Origin: Woeseiaceae bacterium
Lineage (GTDB): Bacteria > Pseudomonadota > Gammaproteobacteria > Steroidobacterales > Woeseiaceae
Direction: 5' to 3'
Assembly (NCBI GenBank): GCA_013042375.1
Contig: JABDQH010000015.1
Location: 32,088 to 96,087 of the forward strand
DNA length: 64,000 nt
Positions 7,303-16,429 of this stretch are shown piece after piece (position 1 is the first letter of the stretch; each line of letters begins with the position of its first letter). The position numbers and the translations under genes were made by a program. Under the pieces are notes generated by a model, which worked only from the letters and a program-made list of their open reading frames with translations, was not told the origin of the DNA and did no database searches.

Positions 7303-9969
7303 ATGAGCGGTTTCAACCCATTTGACGACCTTGACCCGATAGAAACGCGGGAGTGGATCGAGTCGATCGATTCGGTGCTGACCCAGCACGGCCCCGACCG
7401 CGCGCATTTCCTGCTCAATCACATGATTGACTACGCGCGCCGCTCCGGTGCCTACCTGCCGTACACCCCGAACACGGCCTACCTGAACACGATCGGCAAG
7501 GCACGCCAGCCCGAGTACCCGGGCGATCGCTCGCTCGAGCGCCGTATCGAGGCGTATATCCGCTGGAATGCGATGGCGATGGTCGTCAATGCCAACCGCA
7601 TCAGCACCGAGTACGGCGGCCACATTTCCAGCTATGCCTCGTCGGCGACACTGTACGAAGTCGGTTTCAACCATTTCTGGCGTGGCGCGACGGACAAGCA
7701 CGAAGGCGATCTCGTATTCGTGCAGGGACACTCATCGCCAGGCATCTACGGGCGTGCCTTTCTCGAAGGCCGCTTCGAGGAGGCAGATCTCGACCGTTTC
7801 CGCCAGGAAGTCGGCGGCGGCGGCCTGTCGTCGTATCCGCACCCGTGGCTCATGCCGGACTTCTGGCAGTTCCCGACCGTGTCGATGGGACTCGGCCCGA
7901 TGATGGCGATCTACCAGGCGCGCTTCATGCGCTACATGGAGCACCGCGGACTGATCGAACCGAACGACCGCAAGGTCTGGGCGTTTCTCGGCGACGGCGA
8001 GATGGACGAGCCCGAGTCGATGGGCGCGATCACGATGCCGGTGCGCGAGGGCCTCGACAACCTCGTGTTCGTCGTCAACTGTAACCTGCAGCGCCTCGAC
8101 GGGCCCGTGCGCGGCAACGGCAAGATCATCCAGGAACTCGAGGCCGCGTTCGGCGGCGCCGGGTGGAACGTGATCAAGGTCGTATGGGGATCGCGCTGGG
8201 ATCCGCTCCTTGCCAAGGACACGTCCGGCAAGCTGCGCCAGGTCATGGAACAAACCGTCGATGGTGAGTACCAGAAGATCAAGTCGATGGACGGCAAGTA
8301 CGTGCGCGACACGTTCTTCGGTAAATTCCCCGAAACCGCCGACATGGTCGCCAACATGTCGGATGACGAAATCTGGCGGCTCAACCGCGGCGGTCACGAC
8401 CCGCTCAAGGTATACGCGGCCTACGACGCGGCGACCAAGCACACCGGCGGGCCGACGATCATCCTCGCGAAGACGATCAAGGGTTACGGCATGGGTTCTG
8501 CGGGCGAGGGACAGAACATCGCGCACCAGCAGAAGAAGATGGACCTTGAGCAGATCAAGGCCTTCCGCGACCGCTTCAACATTCCGATCAGCGACGATCA
8601 ACTCGGCGATACCGTCCCGTATTACAAACCGGAGCCCGACAGCGCCGAGTACGAGTACATGATGGAACGGCGCGAGTCGCTCGGCGGCTTCCTGCCGCGG
8701 CGCCGCGCGAAATCGACGTCGCTGCCCGCGCCGCCGCTCGAAGCATTCCGTACACAGCTCGAGGGCACGGGCGAGCGCGAGGCGTCGACGACGATGGCGT
8801 TCGTCCGCATCCTCACGGCGCTGACCCGTGACAAGCAAATCGGCAAGCACGTCGTCCCGATCGTGCCGGACGAGGCACGCACCTTCGGCATGGAGGGCAT
8901 GTTCCGCCAGGTCGGTATCTACGCGTCGCAGGGCCAGCTCTACGAACCGCAGGACGCCGGCGAGCTCATGTATTACCGCGAGGACAAGAAGGGCCAGATC
9001 CTCGAGGAAGGGATCAACGAAGGCGGCGCATTCTGCTCGTGGATCGCGGCCGGCACCTCGTATTCGAATCACGACGTGCCGATGGTACCGTTTTACATCT
9101 ACTACTCGATGTTCGGATTCCAGCGCATCGGCGATTTCGTCTGGGCGGGTGGCGACATGCAGTCGCGCGGCTTCCTGATTGGCGGAACCGCGGGGCGCAC
9201 CACGCTCGCCGGCGAGGGACTACAGCACCAGGACGGGCACAGCCTGGTCGCGGCGTCGACAGTTCCGAATTGCCATTCCTACGATCCGACCTATGCGTAC
9301 GAACTCGCCGTGATCATCCAGGACGGCCTGCGCCGCATGGTCGAAGAGCAGGAGAACGTCTTCTACTACATCACGTGCATGAACGAGAACTACGCGCACC
9401 CGCCGATGCCGGCGGGCGTCGAGGACGGCATCCTGCGTGGCATGTATCTGCTGCATGTCGGCGGGCAGGGCAAGGTGCGCGTGCAGCTCATGGGGTCGGG
9501 CACGATCCTGCGCGAGGTCATCCGCGCGGCCGAGCTCCTCGAGAAAGACTTCAACATCCCGGCCGACGTGTGGTCGGTAACGAGTTTCAATGAACTGAGA
9601 AGGGACGCGCTCGAAGTCGAGCGCTGGAATCACCTGCACCCGAACGAGCCGAAACGCAAGTCCTATGTCGAACAGTGCTTCGCCGATCGCCCGGGGCCGT
9701 ATATTGCGGCGACCGACTACATGAAAATCGTCGCCGACCAGATACAGCGCTGGGTGCCGGGTAGCTTCATGTCACTCGGTACGGACGGTTATGGTCGTTC
9801 GGATGCGCGCAAGCCGCTGCGCGAGCATTTCGAAGTCGATAGCCGTTTCATTGCGATCACGGCGCTGTATTCGCTCGTTGACGACGGCGTGCTCGACAAG
9901 AACACGGTAGCCGAGGCGATCGAAAAGTATGGCATTGAGCCGGATCGTCCCGATCCGGTGACTTTGTAG
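7303..9969 (+). CDS. aceE: pyruvate dehydrogenase E1 component, homodimeric type
   Basis: This is the thiamine-diphosphate enzyme that decarboxylates pyruvate and acetylates the lipoyl group of E2. It has 888 residues, almost identical to E. coli AceE (887). The ThDP-binding GDGE(M)DEPES...NCNLQRLDGPVRGN region is near residues 230-270. HISSYASSATLYEVGFNHFW lies in the N-terminal part, and the transketolase-like and C-terminal domains are complete. The ATG (MSGFNPFDDLDP) is chosen to match the family start, although the frame is open to 7198. It is the first gene of aceE-aceF-lpd, 12 bp before aceF. The 171-bp gap to the divergent M17 gene must hold its promoter. I did not find a PdhR-type box. 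Confidence 0.97.
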   Translation: MSGFNPFDDLDPIETREWIESIDSVLTQHGPDRAHFLLNHMIDYARRSGAYLPYTPNTAYLNTIGKARQPEYPGDRSLERRIEAYIRWNAMAMVVNANRISTEYGGHISSYASSATLYEVGFNHFWRGATDKHEGDLVFVQGHSSPGIYGRAFLEGRFEEADLDRFRQEVGGGGLSSYPHPWLMPDFWQFPTVSMGLGPMMAIYQARFMRYMEHRGLIEPNDRKVWAFLGDGEMDEPESMGAITMPVREGLDNLVFVVNCNLQRLDGPVRGNGKIIQELEAAFGGAGWNVIKVVWGSRWDPLLAKDTSGKLRQVMEQTVDGEYQKIKSMDGKYVRDTFFGKFPETADMVANMSDDEIWRLNRGGHDPLKVYAAYDAATKHTGGPTIILAKTIKGYGMGSAGEGQNIAHQQKKMDLEQIKAFRDRFNIPISDDQLGDTVPYYKPEPDSAEYEYMMERRESLGGFLPRRRAKSTSLPAPPLEAFRTQLEGTGEREASTTMAFVRILTALTRDKQIGKHVVPIVPDEARTFGMEGMFRQVGIYASQGQLYEPQDAGELMYYREDKKGQILEEGINEGGAFCSWIAAGTSYSNHDVPMVPFYIYYSMFGFQRIGDFVWAGGDMQSRGFLIGGTAGRTTLAGEGLQHQDGHSLVAASTVPNCHSYDPTYAYELAVIIQDGLRRMVEEQENVFYYITCMNENYAHPPMPAGVEDGILRGMYLLHVGGQGKVRVQLMGSGTILREVIRAAELLEKDFNIPADVWSVTSFNELRRDALEVERWNHLHPNEPKRKSYVEQCFADRPGPYIAATDYMKIVADQIQRWVPGSFMSLGTDGYGRSDARKPLREHFEVDSRFIAITALYSLVDDGVLDKNTVAEAIEKYGIEPDRPDPVTL

Positions 9970-9981
9970 CGGGGCGCGGGC

Positions 9982-11340
9982 GTGGCACAGACGATCGATA
10001 TCGTGGTTCCCGACCTCGGCGACTTCGAGAACGTCGAAGTCATCGAGGTGATTGTCAGCGGCGGTGACCGCGTGGCGCGCGAGGACGGTCTCGTGACGAT
10101 CGAGACCGACAAGGCGTCGATGGACATCCCGGCGCCCGAGGACGGCGTCATCGAGAAACTGACCGTCGGCGTCGGCGACACGGTTTCGACCGGCGACGTC
10201 ATCGGGCAAATGACGATCGCGGCTGAAGCCGCTCCCACCGACGAGGAGCCCGCCGCAGACCAGACACGGGTCGAGCTGCCACGCGTTGCCGCGGCTGCGG
10301 AGCCCGTGGGAGGGCCTTCAGGTCCGAAAGAAATCGCGGCTAAAGCCGCTCCCACAGCTAAAGCCGCTCCCACAGCCAAAGCCGCTCCCACAGCCGAAGC
10401 CACTGCCACGGTCGACGAAGCAGGCTTCGCCAAGGCGCACGCCAGTCCGTCGGTACGCAAGCTCGCACGCGAACTCGGCGTCGACCTGACGCAGGTCAAG
10501 GGCACGGGCCTCAAGCAACGTATCGTCCACGACGACGTCAAGGGGTTCGTCAAGGCCATCATGACCGGGCAGGCGGCCGGCCCGGGGGCAGGCGCCGCGC
10601 TGCCGCAGACGCCGGTCGTCGATTTCGCGAAGTTCGGCGAGATCGACGTGCAGCCGCTGACGCGTATTCAGAAGATCTCGGGGCCGCGGCTGCAGGCGAG
10701 CTGGATCAACCTGCCGCACGTGACGCAGCACGACCTGGCCGATATCACCGCGCTCGAGAACAAGCGCCAGGAACTCAAAGGGCCGGCCAAGGAGCGCGGC
10801 ATCTCGCTCACACCGCTTGCCTTCATCATGAAGGCCTGCGTTGCCGCGCTGCAGCAGTTCCCGAGAGTCAACGCATCCCTGTCGGCCGACGGTGAGGGCC
10901 TCGTCTACAAGAAGTACATCCACTTGGGGTTTGCGGCCGACACCGAGCAGGGGCTCATGGTCCCCGTGATTCGCGACGCCGACCAGAAGGACGTCTACGA
11001 GATCGCAGTGGAGCTCGGCGAGCTGTCGAAGCTTGCACGCGAGGGCAAGCTCAAGGCCGCCCAGTTGCAGGGCGCGACATTTACGATATCGAGCCTCGGC
11101 GGCATCGGCGGCACGGCGTTCACGCCGATCGTCAACGCGCCCGAGGTCGCGATTCTCGGTGTCTCCCGTTCGAGCATGCAGCCCGTGTGGAACGGCTCCG
11201 AGTTCGAGCCGCGGCTGATGCTGCCGTTGTCTTTCTCCTACGATCACCGCGTTATCGACGGCGCACAGGCCGTGCGCTTCACGACCTTCCTCGGGCAGCA
11301 GCTCGCCGATGTGAGCGGCCTGTTACAGGCGATACCCTAG
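9982..11340 (+). CDS. aceF: pyruvate dehydrogenase E2, dihydrolipoamide acetyltransferase
   Basis: E2 core of the complex; it transfers the acetyl group to CoA. The 452 residues comprise one lipoyl domain (about 1-80, lipoyl lysine in ETDKASMD), a linker, a peripheral-subunit-binding domain (about 150-190, starting ASPSVRKLARELGVDLTQV) and the catalytic domain with DHRVIDGAQ near the end. E. coli AceF has three lipoyl domains. The linker (about residues 109-143) is encoded by a REP/BIME palindrome followed by 18-bp repeats, giving VGGPSGP and AKAAPT repeats. The start is a GTG. The stop overlaps the lpd GTG by one base (TAGTG), implying translational coupling. Confidence 0.95.
   Translation: MAQTIDIVVPDLGDFENVEVIEVIVSGGDRVAREDGLVTIETDKASMDIPAPEDGVIEKLTVGVGDTVSTGDVIGQMTIAAEAAPTDEEPAADQTRVELPRVAAAAEPVGGPSGPKEIAAKAAPTAKAAPTAKAAPTAEATATVDEAGFAKAHASPSVRKLARELGVDLTQVKGTGLKQRIVHDDVKGFVKAIMTGQAAGPGAGAALPQTPVVDFAKFGEIDVQPLTRIQKISGPRLQASWINLPHVTQHDLADITALENKRQELKGPAKERGISLTPLAFIMKACVAALQQFPRVNASLSADGEGLVYKKYIHLGFAADTEQGLMVPVIRDADQKDVYEIAVELGELSKLAREGKLKAAQLQGATFTISSLGGIGGTAFTPIVNAPEVAILGVSRSSMQPVWNGSEFEPRLMLPLSFSYDHRVIDGAQAVRFTTFLGQQLADVSGLLQAIP
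10306..10355. repeat. REP/BIME palindrome inside aceF
   Basis: This 50-bp element is bounded by GTGGGAG and CTCCCAC. It consists of two inverted REP units, each itself a hairpin: GGGCCTTCAGGTCC on the left and CGGCTAAAGCCG on the right. The same element, with few changes, occurs at 42693-42742 within the UDG gene. It is in frame with aceF and encodes the start of the inter-domain linker (VGGPSGP..IAAKAAPT). REP elements of this GTGGGAG type are known from pseudomonads and relatives and are normally intergenic. Confidence 0.85.
10339..10410 (+). repeat. aceF: 18-bp tandem repeat in aceF linker
   Basis: Units of GCTAAAGCCGCTCCCACA occur at 10339-10356, 10357-10374 and 10375-10392 (one T/C difference in the third). 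A degenerate fourth unit occupies 10393-10410. Each encodes AKAAPT, the fourth AEATAT. The unit is the right arm of the REP element, so the array looks like local amplification of the REP end. The resulting Ala/Pro/Lys-rich peptide is like natural flexible E2 linkers. Confidence 0.85.
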
Positions 11341-13097
11341 TGGCGGTCCGGCTTACGATTCCCGATCTCGGCGATTTCAGCGACGTCGAAGTCATCGAGG
11401 TCATCGCCTCGCCCGGCGATGTCGTCGCGGTCGAAGATCCGCTTATCACGCTGGAAACCGACAAGGCGACGATGGACGTGCCGGCCGAGCAGGCCGGCAC
11501 CATCGTATCGATCGATGTCAGCGTCGGGGATCGCGTGTCCATGGGCGATGCGCTCGTGACGATCGAACCGGCCGCGGGCGATGCAACGACCGGGGACGCA
11601 ACCGAAGCAATCGAAGCGAGCGAGGCAACGCCGGCGACGCCTGAGACGCCGGCCCCCGAAGCCGTCGCCGCGCCGCATCCGGAGGGCGAGGCCGATCACC
11701 GCGCGGAGCTCGTCGTCATTGGCGCCGGCCCGGGCGGCTACACGGCGGCGTTTCGTGCCGCGGACCTTGGCATGGACGTCGTTCTCGTCGAGCGCTGGCC
11801 CGTGTTGGGCGGTGTCTGCCTGAACGTCGGCTGTATCCCGTCGAAGGCGCTCCTGCACGCGGCCAAGGTAATCGACGATGCCGCGGCGATGGCCGCGCAC
11901 GGCGTCGAGTTCGGCACACCAAAGATCGACGCCGAGAAACTCCGCGGCTGGAAGAACGAGGTTGTCGGCAAGCTGACCGGGGGCCTCTCGGCCATGGCGA
12001 AGCAGCGCAAGGTTCGTGTCGTCGAGGCCAGCGCAAAGTTCGAATCGCCGCATCGGCTGCGCCTCGACAATGACGAGACCATCGACTTCGAGAAATGCAT
12101 CATCGCCGCGGGATCCGAGCCCATCATGCTGCCCGGTCTGCCGGACGATCCGCGCGTCGTCGACTCGACCGGGGCACTCGAGCTCGCGCCGTTGCCGAGG
12201 CGCCTGCTGGTCGTCGGCGGCGGCATCATCGGACTCGAGATGGCCTGCGTCTACAGCGCACTGGGCGTCGACGTCAGTGTGGTCGAACTCATGGACCAGC
12301 TGATGCCCGGGACCGACAAGGATCTGCTGCGCCCGTTCACCAAGGTCGTCAAGGACCGCTACGATGCCATCATGCTGAACACCAGGGTCACGGGCATGCG
12401 CGCCACGACGCCGGGTATCGAGGTCAGCTTCGAGGGCAAGGATGCACCGGCGATCGGTGTCTACGACCGCGTGCTCGTTGCGGTCGGGCGCCGTGCCAGC
12501 GGCGACAAGCTCGACGCCGACAAGGCCGGCGTCAATGTAGACGAGCGCGGCATCATCCAGGTCGACAAGCAGATGCGCACCAACGTGCCGCACATCTTCG
12601 CGATCGGCGACCTCGCAGGGGGTCCGATGCTCGCGCACAAGGCGACGCACGAAGCCAAGGTCGCCGCCGAGGTCGCGCACGGCGAGAAAAGCTTCTTCGA
12701 CGCGCGCACGATTCCCTCGGTCGCGTACACCGATCCCGAAGTGGCGTGGGTCGGGCTGACCGAGACCGAGGCGAAGGCGCAGGGTATCGCGTACGAAAAG
12801 GCGCAGTTCCCATGGGCGGCAAGCGGCCGTGCCCTGGCATTAGGCCGGTCCGAAGGCTTCACCAAGCTCCTGTTCGACCCTAAGACCGAACGGGTTCTCG
12901 GCGGCGCCATTGTCGGGCCGAACGCCGGCGACCTGGTCGCCGAGATCGGGCTCGCGATCGAGATGGGCGCGGATGCCGCCGACCTGAGCCTGACGATTCA
13001 CCCGCACCCGACCCTGTCCGAGACGATCGCGTTCTCGGCCGAGGCGTTCGAGGGAACGCTGACGGACCTGTACATACCGAAGAAAAAGAAGCGCTAG
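11340..13097 (+). CDS. lpdA: dihydrolipoamide dehydrogenase with N-terminal lipoyl domain
   Basis: E3 of the pyruvate dehydrogenase complex; it reoxidises dihydrolipoamide with NAD+. The 585 residues comprise a lipoyl domain (about 1-80, ETDKATMD), an Ala/Thr/Glu-rich linker (about 80-115) and a full flavoprotein. The flavoprotein has FAD-binding GAGPGGYTAAFRAA, the redox disulfide GGVCLNVGCIPSKAL, NAD-binding GGGIIGLEMA, and the C-terminal HPHPTLSE catalytic His-Glu. E. coli Lpd lacks the lipoyl domain; fused forms are known in other Proteobacteria, such as the Neisseria P64k protein. The GTG start overlaps the aceF stop. The 3' end overlaps the convergent metallopeptidase gene by four bases. 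Confidence 0.95.
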   Translation: MAVRLTIPDLGDFSDVEVIEVIASPGDVVAVEDPLITLETDKATMDVPAEQAGTIVSIDVSVGDRVSMGDALVTIEPAAGDATTGDATEAIEASEATPATPETPAPEAVAAPHPEGEADHRAELVVIGAGPGGYTAAFRAADLGMDVVLVERWPVLGGVCLNVGCIPSKALLHAAKVIDDAAAMAAHGVEFGTPKIDAEKLRGWKNEVVGKLTGGLSAMAKQRKVRVVEASAKFESPHRLRLDNDETIDFEKCIIAAGSEPIMLPGLPDDPRVVDSTGALELAPLPRRLLVVGGGIIGLEMACVYSALGVDVSVVELMDQLMPGTDKDLLRPFTKVVKDRYDAIMLNTRVTGMRATTPGIEVSFEGKDAPAIGVYDRVLVAVGRRASGDKLDADKAGVNVDERGIIQVDKQMRTNVPHIFAIGDLAGGPMLAHKATHEAKVAAEVAHGEKSFFDARTIPSVAYTDPEVAWVGLTETEAKAQGIAYEKAQFPWAASGRALALGRSEGFTKLLFDPKTERVLGGAIVGPNAGDLVAEIGLAIEMGADAADLSLTIHPHPTLSETIAFSAEAFEGTLTDLYIPKKKKR

Positions 13098-14590
13098 GGT
13101 CTGCGCGCGCCGCGCGCCTGCGAAATGATCTCGTTCGCGGCCTCTGTCACGAAGTTCGGTTCGTGTTCGAAGCGCACCACGGACTCGGCCGTCGCGATCG
13201 CGTGTTCGAGCCGTCCGTCGTAGAGGTAGGCGTTGGCGAGCAGCAGGCGGCTGGCCTGGTCATGCGGCGCCTGCGCGGCGGCCGCTTCGAGGTACTCGAT
13301 CGCCGCGTTGAGATCGCCGCCCCTGGCGAGATGGGCAAAGCCCATCAGTGAATTGACCTCGGGCGTCGCGTCGGCGATCGTCAGCGCGCTGTCGAGCGAC
13401 TCGATCAGGCGGTCGGCATTGTGCTTGCGCGCCTCGTAGCTCTCGCTGAGGGGCAGGCGCTGCGCCCAGAACTGTGCGTAATCCATCCAGATCGTGAAAT
13501 CCCACGCCATCAGGTGGATGGCGGTCTCGAAATGCCTGGCGGCCGCGTCCAGATCGCCACGCTGGCCAGCGATGCGGCCGAGGCCGGCTTCGGCCAGCGC
13601 GCGCAGTTCCTCGTCGGCGAGCAGGGCCGTGTACAGGCGCTCGGCGTGATCGAAGTTCTCGAAGCGAAACGCCATGCGCGCCAGCACGAGCTGTACCTCG
13701 GGCCGGGTCATGGCCCGGACCTTCGGCGAGAACCCGGGCAGGGCCGTATTCGCGGGCAGGGTCCGGCTCGCGAAGGCGCGTTCATCGAAGTAGGCGCGCA
13801 GTGTGCGCTCCAGTTGTTCGATCTCGAGGCCGAAGGCGGTCTCGAATGCCCGGCGGGCCGGCGTACCGTCCGACGCGAGCTCGGTGTAGCGGCGCAGCTG
13901 GCCCGGGATATTGAGGTCGGCATCCGGCAGGCTGCGCAGGTAGTGCACCAGCAGCCACGACTGCGCGTAGTACATGCCGCCGCCGAGTTCGTCGAAGGCC
14001 GTCGTATCCGAGACCTCGAACAGGTCGGTCAGCGGGAGCCAGTCGAAGGTCTCGAGCGCATACAGGTGTTGCTCACTCGCGAGCGCGTATTCGTATGCCT
14101 GTTTCCTGATGCGGGAATGCGACAGGTATTCTGCGTTGCCCTCCTCGAACCAGCGCGGGTAGCGAATCCGGCCCGCCTGGCGGTTCAGGTAATGGGCGTA
14201 CTCGTGCAGCATCACGCGCACACCGGAGGTGTCTTCGCTGTCTTCGATCAGGATTGCGCTCTCGCGCAGGTCGGAAATAAAGAAGCCGGCGGACTGGGGC
14301 GGCGCCCCGAGGCTCGCATAGTCATCGTGGTCATCGACTGCGACGATCACGATCGGGGTTCCCGATGCGATCAGCGCGCCGTTGAGGGTCGCACCGACGC
14401 TGGCATGCATGATCTCGAGTTGCCGCAGCAGTTCGATCGTGCGCGCCTCGCCGAGGACGCTGACGATGCGAAAATTGTCGCTGCGCACCGCGTGCCAGTC
14501 CCGCGCATCCAGGGATACGGTGTCGTCCGCCGCGGCGGACGCCAGCCACAGGCCGAAGAGCAGCGCTACGGACGCGAGGCGGCGCATCAT
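13094..14590 (-). CDS. exported zinc metallopeptidase with TPR-like C-terminal region
   Basis: This 498-residue protein has a signal peptide (about 1-22, cleavage after SAAA), then a gluzincin-like domain. The domain has HEYAHYLNR (about residues 148-156) and a downstream WFEEGNAEYLS helix that supplies the third zinc ligand and conserved Glu. From about residue 290, helical repeats of TPR character run to the C-terminus. It resembles peptidase MA/DUF1570-type proteins. The ATG is chosen because it overlaps the permease stop as ATGA. Substrate unknown; periplasmic or envelope location expected. Confidence 0.75.
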   Translation of the reverse strand: MMRRLASVALLFGLWLASAAADDTVSLDARDWHAVRSDNFRIVSVLGEARTIELLRQLEIMHASVGATLNGALIASGTPIVIVAVDDHDDYASLGAPPQSAGFFISDLRESAILIEDSEDTSGVRVMLHEYAHYLNRQAGRIRYPRWFEEGNAEYLSHSRIRKQAYEYALASEQHLYALETFDWLPLTDLFEVSDTTAFDELGGGMYYAQSWLLVHYLRSLPDADLNIPGQLRRYTELASDGTPARRAFETAFGLEIEQLERTLRAYFDERAFASRTLPANTALPGFSPKVRAMTRPEVQLVLARMAFRFENFDHAERLYTALLADEELRALAEAGLGRIAGQRGDLDAAARHFETAIHLMAWDFTIWMDYAQFWAQRLPLSESYEARKHNADRLIESLDSALTIADATPEVNSLMGFAHLARGGDLNAAIEYLEAAAAQAPHDQASRLLLANAYLYDGRLEHAIATAESVVRFEHEPNFVTEAANEIISQARGARRP

Positions 14591-15891
14591 GGGCCTTCCC
14601 CGTCGACCTCGTCGCGCCCGGAACCCAGCTTTCTTGCTGCGAAATAGAGCCCGACACCGATGGCGAGCGGAATCGACATCCTGAGCCAGTCGTCCGCCCT
14701 GGAATGGGAGATAAGAAACAGGCAAACGCCGAGGGCCACGGCGGGAATCGCGTAACCGCCGGGGAGCCGATAGGCAAGTTCGTGCTGTTCGTCGCTGGCC
14801 TGTCTGCGGATCGACGGCAGCGCGAGGATGCAGACGCTGAAGGCCAGCATGCGAACCACCGAGCTGCCGATCGCGAGTTCGACGAAACTGCTCGACAGGC
14901 CGAGTACGAGGGCCATCGCACCCATCAGCAGGATCGACCGGTCGGGCGTAGAATATTTCTCGCTTACGTGCGCAAGCCATTGAGGTAAGGCGCGATTTTC
15001 GGCCAGGGAGAACAAGATGCGGGGTGCTGCGAGCATCGAGCTGGCGAGGTTCCCACCGATCGAGAACACGGCGGTGAGCGTGATCACGACGGCGCCGACG
15101 CTTCCTGAGAGTTCACGACCGACGTCGACGAGCGTGGCGCTGGCGTAGCGCTCGGCCGGCACGACGGCCACGAAGACCAGGACGATAAGGAAATAAAACA
15201 ACGCCGTCAGCACGACGGTGCGCACGAGTGCCGTCGGGATGTTGCGCTGCGGGTTGCTGGTCTCGCCGGCCGTGGCGCCGATGGTCTCGAAACCGACGTA
15301 GGCGTAGATGAGCAGCAGCGTCGTGCCGCCGATATCCTCGATGTGAAAGTCGCCGGGCAGCAGCGTCGTTCCCGTGACGTGCTGCAGGCCGAGCGCGATC
15401 AGCAGCAGCAGCGGCACGATCTTGAAGAAGGTCAGCACGCCCATCGTGCGTACGCCGTCTTTTACGCCGAGAATATTGGCCCAGGTCAGGCCGATCGTGA
15501 CCAGCGTAATGATCGCCGCGCGCACCACGGGTCCGGCAAACAGGTCCGACAACGAGGCGAGATACATGGCCATGACGTTGGCGTTCGCCGCGAACGAGGT
15601 CATGCGGGCGAGGAAGATCAGCCAGCCCGTGCTGAAGCCGACCAGCGGCCCGAATGCGTCGCCGGCATACAGCACCGGCCCGCCCGTGCGGTCGTAGTAA
15701 CTGGCGAGTTCGGCGAAGGTCAGGATGACCGACAGGAACAGGACGCCCACGACCAGGAACAGCCAGGGGCTGGCGAGGCCTGCGGTGACGGCGACCTTGC
15801 CGGGCAAGGCGAATATCCCCGCACCGATAACGGAATTGAGGACGATGAAAGCCGCGCCGAAGAAACCGATGTCGCGCTTCAGATCACGCAT
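14587..15891 (-). CDS. APC-superfamily amino acid permease
   Basis: This 434-residue integral membrane transporter has about 12 hydrophobic segments. The first helix carries the APC signature VIGAGIFALPGKVA (about residues 20-33). The internal segment YAYVGFETIGATAGET matches the conserved TM6 region. The short length and lack of a long C-terminal domain fit APC-family importers or exchangers. Substrate cannot be assigned from sequence alone. It is translationally coupled (ATGA) to the downstream metallopeptidase gene and follows the DoxX gene on the same strand by 23 bp. Confidence 0.85.
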   Translation of the reverse strand: MRDLKRDIGFFGAAFIVLNSVIGAGIFALPGKVAVTAGLASPWLFLVVGVLFLSVILTFAELASYYDRTGGPVLYAGDAFGPLVGFSTGWLIFLARMTSFAANANVMAMYLASLSDLFAGPVVRAAIITLVTIGLTWANILGVKDGVRTMGVLTFFKIVPLLLLIALGLQHVTGTTLLPGDFHIEDIGGTTLLLIYAYVGFETIGATAGETSNPQRNIPTALVRTVVLTALFYFLIVLVFVAVVPAERYASATLVDVGRELSGSVGAVVITLTAVFSIGGNLASSMLAAPRILFSLAENRALPQWLAHVSEKYSTPDRSILLMGAMALVLGLSSSFVELAIGSSVVRMLAFSVCILALPSIRRQASDEQHELAYRLPGGYAIPAVALGVCLFLISHSRADDWLRMSIPLAIGVGLYFAARKLGSGRDEVDGEGP

Positions 15892-15914
15892 CGGTCGATA
15901 CTAGCAAATGCGTA

Positions 15915-16418
15915 TCAGCCGAGCTTCTTCGCGACTATATTATCGAGACTCAGCTTTCCGGCGCCGCGGAACATCAGCGGCAGCAGCATCGCGATGAACA
16001 GCAGCGGGATACGGAAATTGCCGTGCATGTCCGACTCTTTGCTGACCGAGTAGCTCTCCCAGAGCTCGGCGAAGCTGCCGTAGCTTTCGGGCCAGTGCAC
16101 ACCCGAGATGGCGACGACCGTCAGGATGATGAGGCTGAAGGCCCAGAAGCGCGTGAACAGGCCCAGCACGAGGCCGATTGCGCCGAGGATCTCGAACCAC
16201 GTCGCGAGAAACCAGCTGATCTCCACCGGGACCACGTTGAACGGGAACGGGAAGTTGTCCTGTACGCGGCCGAACCAGTTCGTGCCGTTGAGCTTCATCA
16301 AGCCGGCCCGCCCGAACTCCCAGGCCATGAGCAGGCGGATGAGCAGCAGGGCGACCCATTCGCCCGAGCGGTCGAGGGTATCGAAGACAGACCTTCCGAG
16401 ATTGATGAGCGCTTGCAT
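15915..16418 (-). CDS. DoxX family membrane protein of MNIO/RiPP cluster
   Basis: This 167-residue protein has four hydrophobic helices (about residues 20-38, 62-85, 88-108 and 137-155). It has DoxX-type features such as LLIRLLMAWEFGRAGLMKLNG and the conserved WFEILGAIGLVLGLFTRF. DoxX proteins accompany DUF692 (MNIO) and DUF2063 proteins in clusters that mature copper-related peptides, called bufferin or Hvf-like systems. It is the last gene of the set DUF692-DUF2063-DoxX, 11 bp after DUF2063. Confidence 0.85.
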   Translation of the reverse strand: MQALINLGRSVFDTLDRSGEWVALLLIRLLMAWEFGRAGLMKLNGTNWFGRVQDNFPFPFNVVPVEISWFLATWFEILGAIGLVLGLFTRFWAFSLIILTVVAISGVHWPESYGSFAELWESYSVSKESDMHGNFRIPLLFIAMLLPLMFRGAGKLSLDNIVAKKLG

Positions 16419-16429
16419 GGTGTACTCCT

